This document shows positions 1-8,696 of a DNA stretch of 18,079 nucleotides, in pieces. The notes beneath the pieces were generated by a model. The model saw only the letters and a program-made list of their open reading frames with translations. It made no database searches and had not been told where the DNA came from. The stretch spans positions 163,505 through 181,583 of the forward strand of contig FJOG01000053.1 in the NCBI GenBank assembly GCA_900073065.1. Reading direction: 5' to 3'. Numbering within the stretch: the first letter of the stretch is position 1; each line of letters opens with the position of its first letter. The position numbers and the translations under genes are program-made. This stretch comes from Phialocephala subalpina (Eukaryota > Ascomycota > Leotiomycetes > Helotiales > Mollisiaceae).

Positions 1-608
1 TGGCTTGTGAGCATTTGCTTGTAATCAGGCAGTAGGTGGAGTGTGCTCACAACTCCTGCTGGACCTGCTCTGGAGGAAGAGGCACATGTAAGCCTTGGCT
101 AACAAGGTCCTGAGATTTGAAAATCTCTTCCTCTTGTGAAAGATGCTCCTCATTCGTGCCAGTAGCTTCGTCCTCAGCAAATACAAGACGACCCAAGGAA
201 TTCAATGTATAGTCCGCAGCCGTAGATGGACATGCACCATCGCTCTCGCTTTTGTGGATTTCATTTTCCGTCTGGTCGTTGATGGTGATGGCTGCATTCA
301 CCAGGGGTTTCTCTCCAACAGCGAGCCTGGATTCTAATAGAGCTTCACAAAAAAAGTCAGCAAGTTCGAGAACAGATGAATGGTGGAAAGTTTCTACCCA
401 GTCTTGCCTCTATTGCTTTTGTATTAGGTCGCTTCGGTCTCACAGGCATCCTACGTTCTGGATACCAACACTCTCGCTTCGTCCTTGAACACTTTCCGCA
501 TGCTGGCTTGTTTCGATCGCATTTCAATTTACGATTTCGGCATGACGTGCAAGACATGATTTCTGGCAGCGACATCTTGCTGGTATGGACTTTGTGCTTC
601 GGAAGCAC
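1..608 (-). CDS. Zn2Cys6 fungal transcription factor, 5' part (continues past left edge)
   Basis: A Gal4-type binuclear zinc cluster regulator, expected to bind DNA in the nucleus. Exon 1 is 608-398, intron 1 is 397-343 (55 bp; donor GTAGAA, branch GCTGAC, acceptor AAG), and exon 2 is 342-51. Splicing joins the frames to give the coiled-coil-like linker EARLALLESRLA typical after the zinc cluster. The six cysteines are C20, C23, C30, C37, C40 and C47 (C-X2-C-X6-C-X6-C-X2-C-X6-C), followed by basic residues. An in-frame TGA at 49-47 is probably intronic, because a GTGAGC donor lies at 50-45 with a branch-like CTGAT and AG acceptors at 19-18 and 5-4. The last visible residues (PLPPEQVQQEL) resemble the segment before the fungal middle homology domain, so about 167 residues are visible and the rest lies outside the window. 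Start choice is open: Met codons at 608, 575 and 557 all precede the cluster. Confidence 0.85.
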
Positions 609-899
609 ACTCTGGATTTATTCTTCCGTGGCCGTACACTTGAGTGTTGGTTAATTTTTCGTTGAGCACTGGCAAAAGAATTGCGACCACTCTTGGAGAG
701 TTATCCTTGACAAAAAGTGTTCCCTGTCTTCCTGGTTTGATCATTCAGCAGATCCAAAGCACTGCCGGCATTACCCATCATACAATGCTTTCGAGCCTTC
801 CCGGCACACCTTGACCTTACAACATGCCAAGATATGGCCTATGCAAGTGCACTTAAGACATATTCGATTTAAAGTTTGCGCGCCATGGGACTTTATTGG

Positions 900-920
900 G
901 CGGCGCAATCATTTCGCCGC
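900..920. promoter_or_regulatory. Inverted CGG-containing repeat upstream of the regulator
   Basis: GCGGCG (900-905) and CGCCGC (915-920) are exact reverse complements separated by 9 bases, about 300 bp upstream of the Zn2Cys6 start. Zn2Cys6 proteins commonly bind paired CGG triplets, so an autoregulatory site is possible. It could equally be chance in a locally GC-rich stretch. Confidence 0.2.
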
Positions 921-1284
921 TGCCGAAAAGGAGGCGAGGTTGTTGAGTAATCAGCTTTTCTCTAAATTGTCTTAGCTTGCCACTAGGTCAATCACGTTAA
1001 TCTCTCCAGAGTAGTGTTTTGTATTAGATTGCTCGGCTAATTGCACAAGCAAGTAGGGCATCGACCAGCAGTGTTGTGAAGCATTTCGACTGTTGCAAAA
1101 TACTCTACCGCATTGAAATTCTATATGCTCAGACATGTCAATAACTAGGCTGGTATCTTCTAGAATCGTAGGTCAAGGTAGTGTACCTTCTCCTTGCAAG
1201 ATTTGCATTTTATTTCAATTTTTTCCCCTTGCCACTCAATCCCATTGCTGGGGGATTGGCATAATCAAGGTTGTCAAAGCCAGA

Positions 1285-1292
1285 TCACGTGA
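1285..1292. promoter_or_regulatory. CACGTG E-box palindrome
   Basis: TCACGTGA is a perfect 8-bp palindrome with the CACGTG core recognised by bHLH factors. It lies about 680 bp upstream of the regulator start and about 140 bp from the island edge. It is a single occurrence, so functional support is weak. Confidence 0.2.
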
Positions 1293-1439
1293 GATCAATA
1301 CGATGTCTTCTCGAATTAACCTTTTTTTAGTTCGATTGTAAGGAGGCGCGATACCCCTCCTAACCCGAAACTCAAAAGGGGGATAGGCTCGCTTAAATGA
1401 TGCGCTAGGCCCAATTGGTCACAGTGCGCATATTTAAAC

Positions 1440-1812
1440 AAATCAAGTAATATTTTGATTCAATAATTATTTTCTATTTGAAAATAAATCTTCTTTATAA
1501 TTTTTATTATAATTTCTTTATAAAATAAAAATATTATAAAATAAAAATATTATAAAATAAGAATTTTTTTTAAATTTAATAATTTATTAAATTAATATTA
1601 ATTATTAAAGAAATTAAATTTTATTATATTAAAAAACCTTATTATTTATTAATATACAAAATTTATTCTAAGAATTTATTATTAGAAATTATATTGAAAT
1701 AATTTTTTAAATTTTTTTATTATATTTAATTAATTAATATTTTCTTTAATAATTTTAATAATATTAAATTAAATTTATATTATTTTAAATTTAATAAAAA
1801 TATTCAAATTAT
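1440..1812. repeat. Left arm of AT island: almost pure A+T
   Basis: By eye G+C is below about 10% and I see no CpG in this stretch. It holds no coding sequence. It contains a tandem array of a 16-bp unit (TATAAAATAAAAATAT) at 1519-1534 and 1535-1550, with a partial third copy at 1551-1566. The base composition is clearly more extreme than that of the retroelement beginning at 1813, so this arm is probably older decayed sequence into which the element inserted. Confidence 0.7.
1519..1566. repeat. 16-bp AT tandem repeat, about 2.6 copies
   Basis: The unit TATAAAATAAAAATAT occurs twice exactly (1519-1534, 1535-1550). The third copy (1551-1566) diverges after TATAAAATAA. It lies within the left AT arm. 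Confidence 0.75.
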
Positions 1813-2046
1813 TAGTATAATTATATAATCGTTTAGCGATAGGATAGAGGGGCGGATTTAAAGGTAAATAAAAGGGTGGAACTTTAATTTTCATCACCCT
1901 AATAATTATTATTTTAGTATTATTTCCTTAATTATATAAATAGTTAAATACCCCTTTTGGAAAGGGGCAAATAGAATAGAGAATATATTTATTGATATTA
2001 AACTAAGATCTTAATGCTTAATAATAACCTTTGGACGTTTTAATAC
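1813..2046 (+). repeat. 5' LTR
   Basis: Pairs without gaps with 7885-8118. In my hand alignment there are about 40 mismatches and every one is a transition. The LTR start now reads TA where the 3' copy reads TG, so the canonical TG terminus was lost here by G-to-A change. It shares landmarks with the 3' copy such as TTAGCGATA, GGAAAGGGGCAAA and TTAATTATATAAATAGTTAA. The right boundary is set where similarity stops and is uncertain by a few bases. Confidence 0.85.
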
Positions 2047-2560
2047 TAATTAGTGGTTAATTTAATCGTTTGACCACAAAGCAATTAAATTACTTACGAA
2101 GAGGTAGTAATTGAATAAAATCGATCGAAAAAAAGAGGTTAGATTACATGCAATTTATAGTCTCAATTGGACGTGAGAGAGAGTAGCTTTTGCTTGTACT
2201 AACGGAGACCCTTAGACCTCCAAAGGATATTGAGATCCCACGCTTATCTTGTTTTCCGCGCTTAAAACTAATTAATTCTTTACTTTACGCTCTATTGCGT
2301 ATTTCCAGCGAGTACTTTACTATAGTTTACACAATAATCACTACGAGCCCGATATAAAGACTTATCGAATTACTATGTTTGCCAAGCGAGATACAATCCA
2401 GTAAATTACTTTCACCAAGTATAATTATACTCCTTTAGAGTATAATTCTAATTAGAAAAGAACTCTATCATCGATTTACTTTTCTCTCGATTCGATATAA
2501 TATACATGAGATTAAATATAAAGTTTTAAAGCTAAAAAAGATCGAGATCGGGGACTATAA
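2047..2560 (+). other. Retroelement leader between 5' LTR and gag
   Basis: A non-coding leader of about 500 bp. A TGGTTAATTTAATCG stretch begins at 2054, just after the LTR, and is a candidate tRNA primer-binding site because it starts with TGG, complementary to a tRNA CCA end. The tRNA cannot be named after RIP. The stretch around 2160-2290 looks less AT-converted than its surroundings. No other gene is seen. Confidence 0.5.
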
Positions 2561-4345
2561 ATGAAATATAAAGAAATATTCTCAGTATAAACAAAAGATA
2601 TATTCGAGACTAAAATAAATGGGAATACAAGAGGAGATTTGCGTGAGGTTTTGCGAACGAGTAAAATATAAGTATCGATAAAACGGTTTATTAGAGTCTC
2701 GAAACTATTGGCAAATATAGCTAATGAGAAAAAACTATTAGACTAGCCAAATAAAGAAGTTCAAGTAATAAGTTTAAAAGGAAATTTCAATTTATGGTGG
2801 AATACGTAAGACTCGAAAGTAATGGAAGAATAATAGCAAGTATTTTTAGTGATATTTATCTTATAATTTATCGAACTTAAAGATAAGCTATAATTATTAA
2901 CTATACTTATTTTATTACAATATTAGCCAAAGGCCCTATTAACGGTATTAATAGAATATATAGTATTTGCAAAATACTCTTTAATATTTAAAAGGATTTT
3001 ATCGCGTAATTTAACCCCGAGACTTTAGTATCCAATAATAATTCTATTGTTACTTATACTATTAAAAGTTAAAAAAGTACTAGAAATTTTATTACTTTGA
3101 TTACTTTAATTAATATACGGATTTAAATAAGGACTCGCGACTTTAATAAAAATTTATAATAAAAAACTCAAATATTATAAAGGCGAGGATTTACTTGATA
3201 TATTTATTCGAGTATTTAAGGATTTATATTTTAAGGCAAGCGTCGAATCGGAGGAGTATTATAACGCATTCTCGATTATATTTACTAATAAAGCTAATAA
3301 GTTTTATTATTAAAAACTCGCTAAGAAAAACTTTTTCTTCGATAAAATAATTAAAATTATAAGATTAAACTTTAAGATTAAAGAGCGTCGAAACCGAATA
3401 CTCAATTAGTAGAATACGATTACTCTTACTACAATATAATCTCAAAACCCCGATAAAATAATTTTAAAATGTTTTGAGATTTTAAAACGCGAATTAATCG
3501 ATAAATAATTTAATTTACGCGATGAAATACACTCGGAAACTATTATTCGAAACAAGATTTATTACGTTTACCGAGACGCACTAAAATATTATTACGCACT
3601 TCTTAGACTATTAAGAAACTTTTAGTCCGTATGTGAAAACGTATAAATAGCTTTAATATTTAAAGCAAAAGTCAAATCAAACTTTAAAGTTTATTTGATC
3701 GAGAAAGAAACGCGAGATAAAAAAGACGAAGTATTCTTAGCGGATTGGAAATACTTTAAGAAGAGTACATAATATAAAAACCGCTTTACTCGCAGTATTC
3801 AAAGGACGAAACAAATTAAGCAAAAGTGTTTTATATACAAAAAACCGAACTATTAGAGTACTTAATATACTTTAAAGGAAAAGCAAAAAGTATATACGGT
3901 TTTTAAAAGATTATAAAACTCCCTCGATAAAAATACAAACAAAATAATTTAATACGTCACTAAATTCGAAGGACTCGAGTTAAACGCTGCAAAAGATTAC
4001 GAGCAATTCGTCGATAAACTTGCAAAGGCAATTAGCTCATCGAGAAACTATATCATATAATCAAATCATTTCTTTACGATATTTCATAGTACGATCGATA
4101 GAATTAAGACTATTAAACTATTTAATTAGGAATTAATTTTCTATACGTTCGCAAAAACTATAATATACTTAGTATTACTAATAATATATACGAATGCGGA
4201 AACATTTTTAACTACTCGATATTTATCAAATGTCTTTATAGGTATTATAATTAATACTAAAGTAATTTAACGTTTAATAATCGGAGAAAATTAATTCTTA
4301 GCCCTTTAACGAAATCAAAACGTTAAACTAAATAAATCACGAGCC
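2561..4345 (+). pseudogene. Retroelement gag and protease, RIP-inactivated
   Basis: One frame runs from a candidate ATG at 2561 to about 4345, interrupted by many TAA/TAG stops. Visible pieces include a tryptophan-containing N-terminal part (GNFNLWWNT, about 2784-2810) and a capsid-like block (YYKGEDLLDIFIRVFKDLYF, from about 3170). Next come KDEVFLADWKYFKK (from 3725) and a nucleocapsid zinc-knuckle remnant beginning with Cys at 3827 whose later Cys and His codons now read Tyr. A protease trace IGIIINT at 4238-4258 carries Asn where the catalytic Asp of a D-T-G motif would stand. The identity follows from domain order and motif shape; the ATG is only a candidate. Confidence 0.65.
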
Positions 4346-7300
4346 AAAAAAAACTATTATTAAATTCGGAATTAAATAAACTTCGTTACTCGGTATTATC
4401 GATATTAAAACACTAATTAACTAGATCACGTTTCACGTAGTACTAATTGACGTATCGTTTTTACTTTGTTTTCGAGATATAAATAAACTATATATTAAAT
4501 TCGATAATCTCGATAATATATTTATTTAAAGTAACGCGCGCACGCCTATTATTAAAGCATTCGAATACCCATAGATATTTTTAGACTTATTAGAAAGCCT
4601 GGTTTATACGAACCAAGAAACTATAATTATAAAGGCTAACGCGTATCACTTAATCGAAACAAAATTATAACGATTATATAAACGCTTTAAATACTTATTA
4701 GTAGCGCGATTTATAAGGGTCCTCGAATATAAAGATTATAACGCAAATTTTAATGAAATTAAAAGGATAATAAAGTATTATTAATAATATCAAATTAATA
4801 GCAAATCTTTAAAACGTTTTAAGTTCATACTACGAGATAATCACGAATTTAACCATTCGATTTATTTAAACGTTTTATAGCTCGATAGCAAAGTAATACT
4901 ACAAATCGTAAACGAGGTAATTATATTTCAAATCGTTAAATTTCTCAAGGATATATTAATTAAAGAGGCTTAAAATGCTTTTCGAGTATACTAAATTAAT
5001 ATTTACTTTAAATTATTAGCGTTTGCAATTTATAACCCAAGAATAAACTTTAATTCTAAGAAATTCCGAGATAACGTTAGAATTATAAATATTAAAACGA
5101 AATAAATACTAATCGAAGTATATAATTCTATCGAATTCGTAGAATACTATTACGTACTATTTAAACGTGCGTATAATATTCTACTAAAGAAGTTACTTGA
5201 TTTTCCAAAGGAAAAAAGATTATAAATAGCGATTAAAGCCGTGAATAATACCGTTAGCTTTAACGGTATTGTATTTATATTTCTCGTTTTTAGAGCGTTT
5301 CTCCGTATATTATAATGAGATACTTTAGCCGCATTAATTGCAACTCGAGTAAAGACTATAAAAAATACTATAATAGTAGTCTGCGAGTATTACGCAATTC
5401 GCTAGATTACAAATACTTTACGAATAAAGAATAGTCCCCGGACTAACCACTTAGCAGATTTACTTATTAGCTTAGATATACTCGTATAGAGAGAAGGCAA
5501 AGGGTGGCAAGGACCGTTTACGCTACTAGCGGTAGATAGAGAGACTTACTAGATTCAATTACTCAATAGACTTAGAAGCTTCCGGAGTACGACTATAAAA
5601 CCATTCTATAAAAACCTTGATTAAGCAGACAATAGTAATTAACCGGAAGATTTCTCATCAATAGAAAACGTGCTAAAAAATACTACTCGAGAATTAGAAA
5701 CGCTACGACAAAACTTAAAACTAACGAAGAAGTAATTAATTATAAACGCGAAAAATATTCTCGATTTACTCCGCTCGACCGGAGAAATCTAACCCATTAT
5801 AAGAAACTCTCGAATAGTAATAGAAATCTTATCTTTTATCCTCGATTCGAACGATTATATTTTTATAATGTTTTTTACAAATAGTAGCGCTAGCTCGGAA
5901 ACGATCGAAAACTTCCTAATCGAGAAAGAAACTCGAGATAAGTAAATATCGATCGAGTTACGCGCTAAGAGTATTATTACTACTCTTAGCGAGCTATTTG
6001 TAATTTCCCGGAAAAAAAAGATTAATGGATTACTAGTAAAAAGAGTATTCGAATTAATCTTTAGTAACTCTAAAGAAATTAGTAACCAACGGATCTTTAG
6101 TTCGAGATTAATTGACGAGATTAAAAGTATAGGGACCGCAATACCCTACGAGAAATTTCGCTTAGTAATTCAAGTATTTAACGACGAAAACAAGAAAACA
6201 ATACTCACGTAATTACCGATTATTTAACGAGTTAACTAACGAATTATCGTTGCTTTAGCCCCGTTACTCAAGAGTAAAGGGATTAGTTTTCACTTGAGAA
6301 ATATCATTTAAACTTACGTGCAATTAGTAACTCTATTAGTACGCGTTATATTTGCAAAACTCTCGAAGGAGATAATTTACGAGTTACTACTAAGTATTAT
6401 TTTTAAAGTCGTTAAACCTCTTTATAAAATCCCGGAAGCAAGTATATACTAGTATAATATTTATAGTAACTATTATAAAGATAAGCTTTCGATAGAAACG
6501 TTAACGTTCGATTTATACTTACTAATTACTTAGAATAAAAACGGTTTATTCGGAATAATAACTATGCAAACGGATAATACACTTATTTTAGGAAACGACG
6601 CGTTCATGGAATTAGAGCGTATTAAACTAAAGAAGGCCAAATTAATAGTTAAACTTATAGAATCTTTAGCGCGGGATACTCTATTAATATTTAATAAGTG
6701 CAAACTAGTAATAAACAAGAGTAGCCTTAATATTACTTTACTTTAAAAGGGATAAAAGAAACGTTTAACTTTTATCGACTTTAAATCGAGCGAATTTAAG
6801 TAAGCCTACTTCGAGTAACGCGCTCGAGGAGTATACATAAGTATAATCTGTTAATTAGAGATTGCGTTCGATATATCTATAGTAGCTCAATATTAAAACC
6901 TCGGACGAGAGCAAATTATAGCTCTCAATAAGCGTTTATAGTAGTAAATAGACAACTTTAATCGAGGGCTCTAATTTATATACATAGACTTATTATCTAC
7001 AAGATTATTTGTTTTTGTAAATAGTTCGTTTGCTATAAACGCAGACTATAACTCTCAAATCGAATACGTCGCGATACTAAGGAATAAGGAGCGTAGTGAA
7101 GGGAAATTCGATTTAATGGGGAACATTTTGCACTAAAGCTCGATTAAATGCAAGAAAGTAACGCGCGCAATTTTAGCTTTAGAACTATACGCGATAATAA
7201 TAGGGATCAATATAGCGATATCAATTTCCATTACCTTTAATCTTATTATAGAGTAGTTAAAAGTAGGCTTTATCCTTACGATCATTTGCATTAATTCGTT

Positions 7301-7589
7301 CTCGCTTTACAAGTATATAATTAAACTTAATACTACCAAGGAAAAGCATTTAATAATCGATATTATAGTTATTAGGCAATTATACGAGCGTAAAGAACTC
7401 TCGGAGATTCGATAAATTACTGGCGATAATAACCCGATTAATATTATAATTAAATCCACCGCCAATAAATTATTTAAATCGCTTATTAATACTAACTACC
7501 TTAACGTCAAAATACAAGGGTGAATATAGCGTCCTAAAGTGCAGGATTCAATTGGCAAAGGCGAGAAAAAGGAAAAGCGTAATCGTTAA
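4346..7589 (+). pseudogene. Retroelement pol: integrase, reverse transcriptase, RNase H, RIP-inactivated
   Basis: A single frame holds from about 4380 to the TAA at 7587-7589 with no indel at the points I checked, only stops. The integrase zinc-binding-like piece KRFKYLLVARFIRVLE starts near 4683. Core blocks follow: LDSKVIL near 4875-4900, IYNPRINF at 5028-5051 (Asn at an expected Asp) and NSIEFVE ending at Glu 5142-5144. The C-terminal WQGPFTLLAVD is at 5505. RT blocks are INGLLVKRVFE near 6020, EKFRLVIQVFNDE at 6150 and MQTDNTLILGN at 6564, whose TDN stands for the catalytic Asp-Asp pair. RNase H has LFVFVNSSFA near 7005 and KCKKVTR near 7155, ending in YERKELSEIR near 7383. Integrase before RT supports Ty1/copia. 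Confidence 0.85.
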
Positions 7590-7884
7590 AAAAAGTAAAG
7601 CGCGGTAATAAATATATTTTTAGTGTTTTTCGATGTTTTTAGTGTTTTCCGATGCGCGAGCTCTAATTAGTTCAAAGTTTATTAATTCCGCGATTAGGGG
7701 ATTTCCCCTAGTTTTAGTTTAGATGATCAAGTAATAATACGCGTAACCGCGATTAGTTTCCGGTTAAATTTCCTTATAATACCCCCTTATATAATAATAT
7801 ATTTATAGTTACGATAATATTTCCTTTAGTTATCATTTACTAGTTAGAAGGAGTATCTCCTTCCAAAGAAAGAGTTACTAGTAT
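7590..7884 (+). other. Retroelement 3' untranslated part with polypurine tract
   Basis: This lies between the end of pol and the 3' LTR and has no coding sequence. It contains two adjacent copies of a 19-bp unit (TTTTTAGTGTTTTYCGATG, 7617-7635 and 7636-7654). A perfect hairpin GAAGGAG-TAT-CTCCTTC lies at about 7847-7863. A purine run AAAGAAAGAG just before the 3' LTR (about 7865-7874) is the best polypurine-tract candidate. Confidence 0.5.
7617..7654 (+). repeat. 19-bp tandem duplication in retroelement 3' region
   Basis: Two head-to-tail copies of TTTTTAGTGTTTTYCGATG differ at one position (T or C), itself a transition. It sits between pol and the 3' LTR and no function is evident. Confidence 0.7.
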
Positions 7885-8118
7885 TGGTATAATCATATGA
7901 TTGCTTAGCGATAAGATAAAAGGGTGGATTCAAAAGTAAATAAAAAAGTAAAACTTTAATCTCTATTACCCTAGCAATTATTATCTTAGTATCATTTCCT
8001 TAATTATATAAATAGTTAAGTGCTTCTTTTGGAAAGGGGCAAACAAAATAGAGAATATATTTATTAATACCAAATTAAGATCTTAGTACTTAATAATAAC
8101 TCTCGAACGTTCCAATAT
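7885..8118 (+). repeat. 3' LTR
   Basis: Begins TGGTATAATCATATG and pairs without gaps with the 5' LTR. It keeps the TG terminus that the 5' copy has lost. Differences from the 5' LTR go both ways (C/T and G/A), so each copy was mutated independently after insertion. The right end is where the two copies stop matching (about 8118). Confidence 0.85.
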
Positions 8119-8696
8119 AAATAAAACTTTATTTAATTTTATTATTAATTAAAAATAATAATTATTAATTTAGAATATAATTATTAAAAAAAAGAATTAC
8201 GAATATAAAAACTTAAAAAATTTTATTTAAAAATATATATATATATAAAATTAATAAATATCTTTATAAATTTATTAAAAAACATAATTTTAATGATAAT
8301 ATATATATTTTCGTATAAATAATAATATTAATTATCTTTTAATATTAATTTTCTTTATATAATATATATATATTTTTTATATATAAATTAAATTTTTATT
8401 TTCTTTAAAATAATTTTTAATAGTCTTTTATATTATATGAAATATATTAAAATAGGATAAAATGGGTTTTAATATAATTAAAATAAGTAATAATATAATA
8501 TATTTTATTTATTTATTAATATTTAAAAGTTCTAAAGAAATTATACGAGTTTTCTTTCCTTCGAATTACTTAATTACTTCTGATTTGATTGTTTATTACG
8601 AGGCAGCTCAAAAGCAATTTGTTACAAAGACATTTATATATTAATTACGTAGCGCCACGAATATATATTTATCAAACAAATATATTTAAAATCATA
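8119..8696. repeat. Right arm of AT island
   Basis: From 8119 to about 8530 it is almost pure A+T, with a TA microsatellite at about 8232-8247 and other TA runs near 8300 and 8365. Only a couple of CpGs occur. From about 8530 to 8690 the composition relaxes. A 60-codon frame at 8462-8644 is mostly low-complexity Ile/Tyr/Phe and I do not accept it as a gene. The stretch supplies the whole 3' flank, and probably the 3' UTR, of the leftward dehydrogenase that ends at 8697. Confidence 0.65.

Larger units (their letters stand above)
609..1430. other. Upstream region of the Zn2Cys6 gene, no gene seen
   Basis: Normal base composition, with no convincing coding sequence on either strand; the short frames here lack family features or codon structure. 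It holds a GCGGCG/CGCCGC inverted repeat (900-920), a palindromic TCACGTGA (1285-1292), an AGGAGG/CCTCCT inverted repeat (1341-1361) and a GGGGGATAGG stretch near 1378. It ends where the AT-rich island begins. It probably contains the promoter and 5' UTR of the leftward regulator gene. Confidence 0.6.
1813..8118 (+). mobile_element. RIP-mutated Ty1/copia-type LTR retrotransposon, full length, dead
   Basis: Two gap-free 234-bp LTRs (1813-2046, 7885-8118) bound about 5.8 kb of interior. Reading the plus strand through stops shows gag with a decayed zinc knuckle, an aspartic protease trace, integrase, reverse transcriptase and RNase H. Integrase lies before RT, the Ty1/copia order. Stops are almost all TAA or TAG, at places where Gln or Trp codons would be expected, and acidic residues are turned into Asn or Lys. 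CpG stays common while CpA and TpG are scarce, which fits RIP rather than CpG deamination. All reading frames are blocked, so it cannot move on its own. No target-site duplication could be fixed because the flanks are nearly pure AT. Confidence 0.88.

Noticed and set aside
1339..1363. AGGAGG/CCTCCT inverted repeat as a terminator
   Set aside because: No upstream gene on either strand ends here, and intrinsic hairpin terminators are not the rule for fungal RNA polymerase II genes.
1808..1812. Target-site duplication of the retroelement
   Set aside because: ATTAT before the 5' LTR has no clear match after 8118; in nearly pure AT any 5-bp match would be meaningless.
5247..5270. Perfect 10-bp inverted repeat AATACCGTTA-GCTT-TAACGGTATT
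   Set aside because: It lies inside the integrase coding frame of the dead element; probably a product of coding sequence plus RIP, with no sign of a terminator or separate element.
6564..6746. 60-codon open frame inside the island
   Set aside because: It is a stop-free slice of the ruined pol frame (RT catalytic region), in frame with pol sequence on both sides, not a separate gene.
1813..8118. Ty3/gypsy classification of the element
   Set aside because: Integrase-like blocks (about 4680-5610) precede RT (about 6000-6750) and RNase H (about 7000-7530) in one frame, which is the copia order; RNase H and RT blocks also read as copia-like.
8462..8644. 60-codon open frame at the right island edge
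   Set aside because: Mostly Ile/Asn/Tyr/Phe from AT-rich DNA with no family motif; open by composition only.
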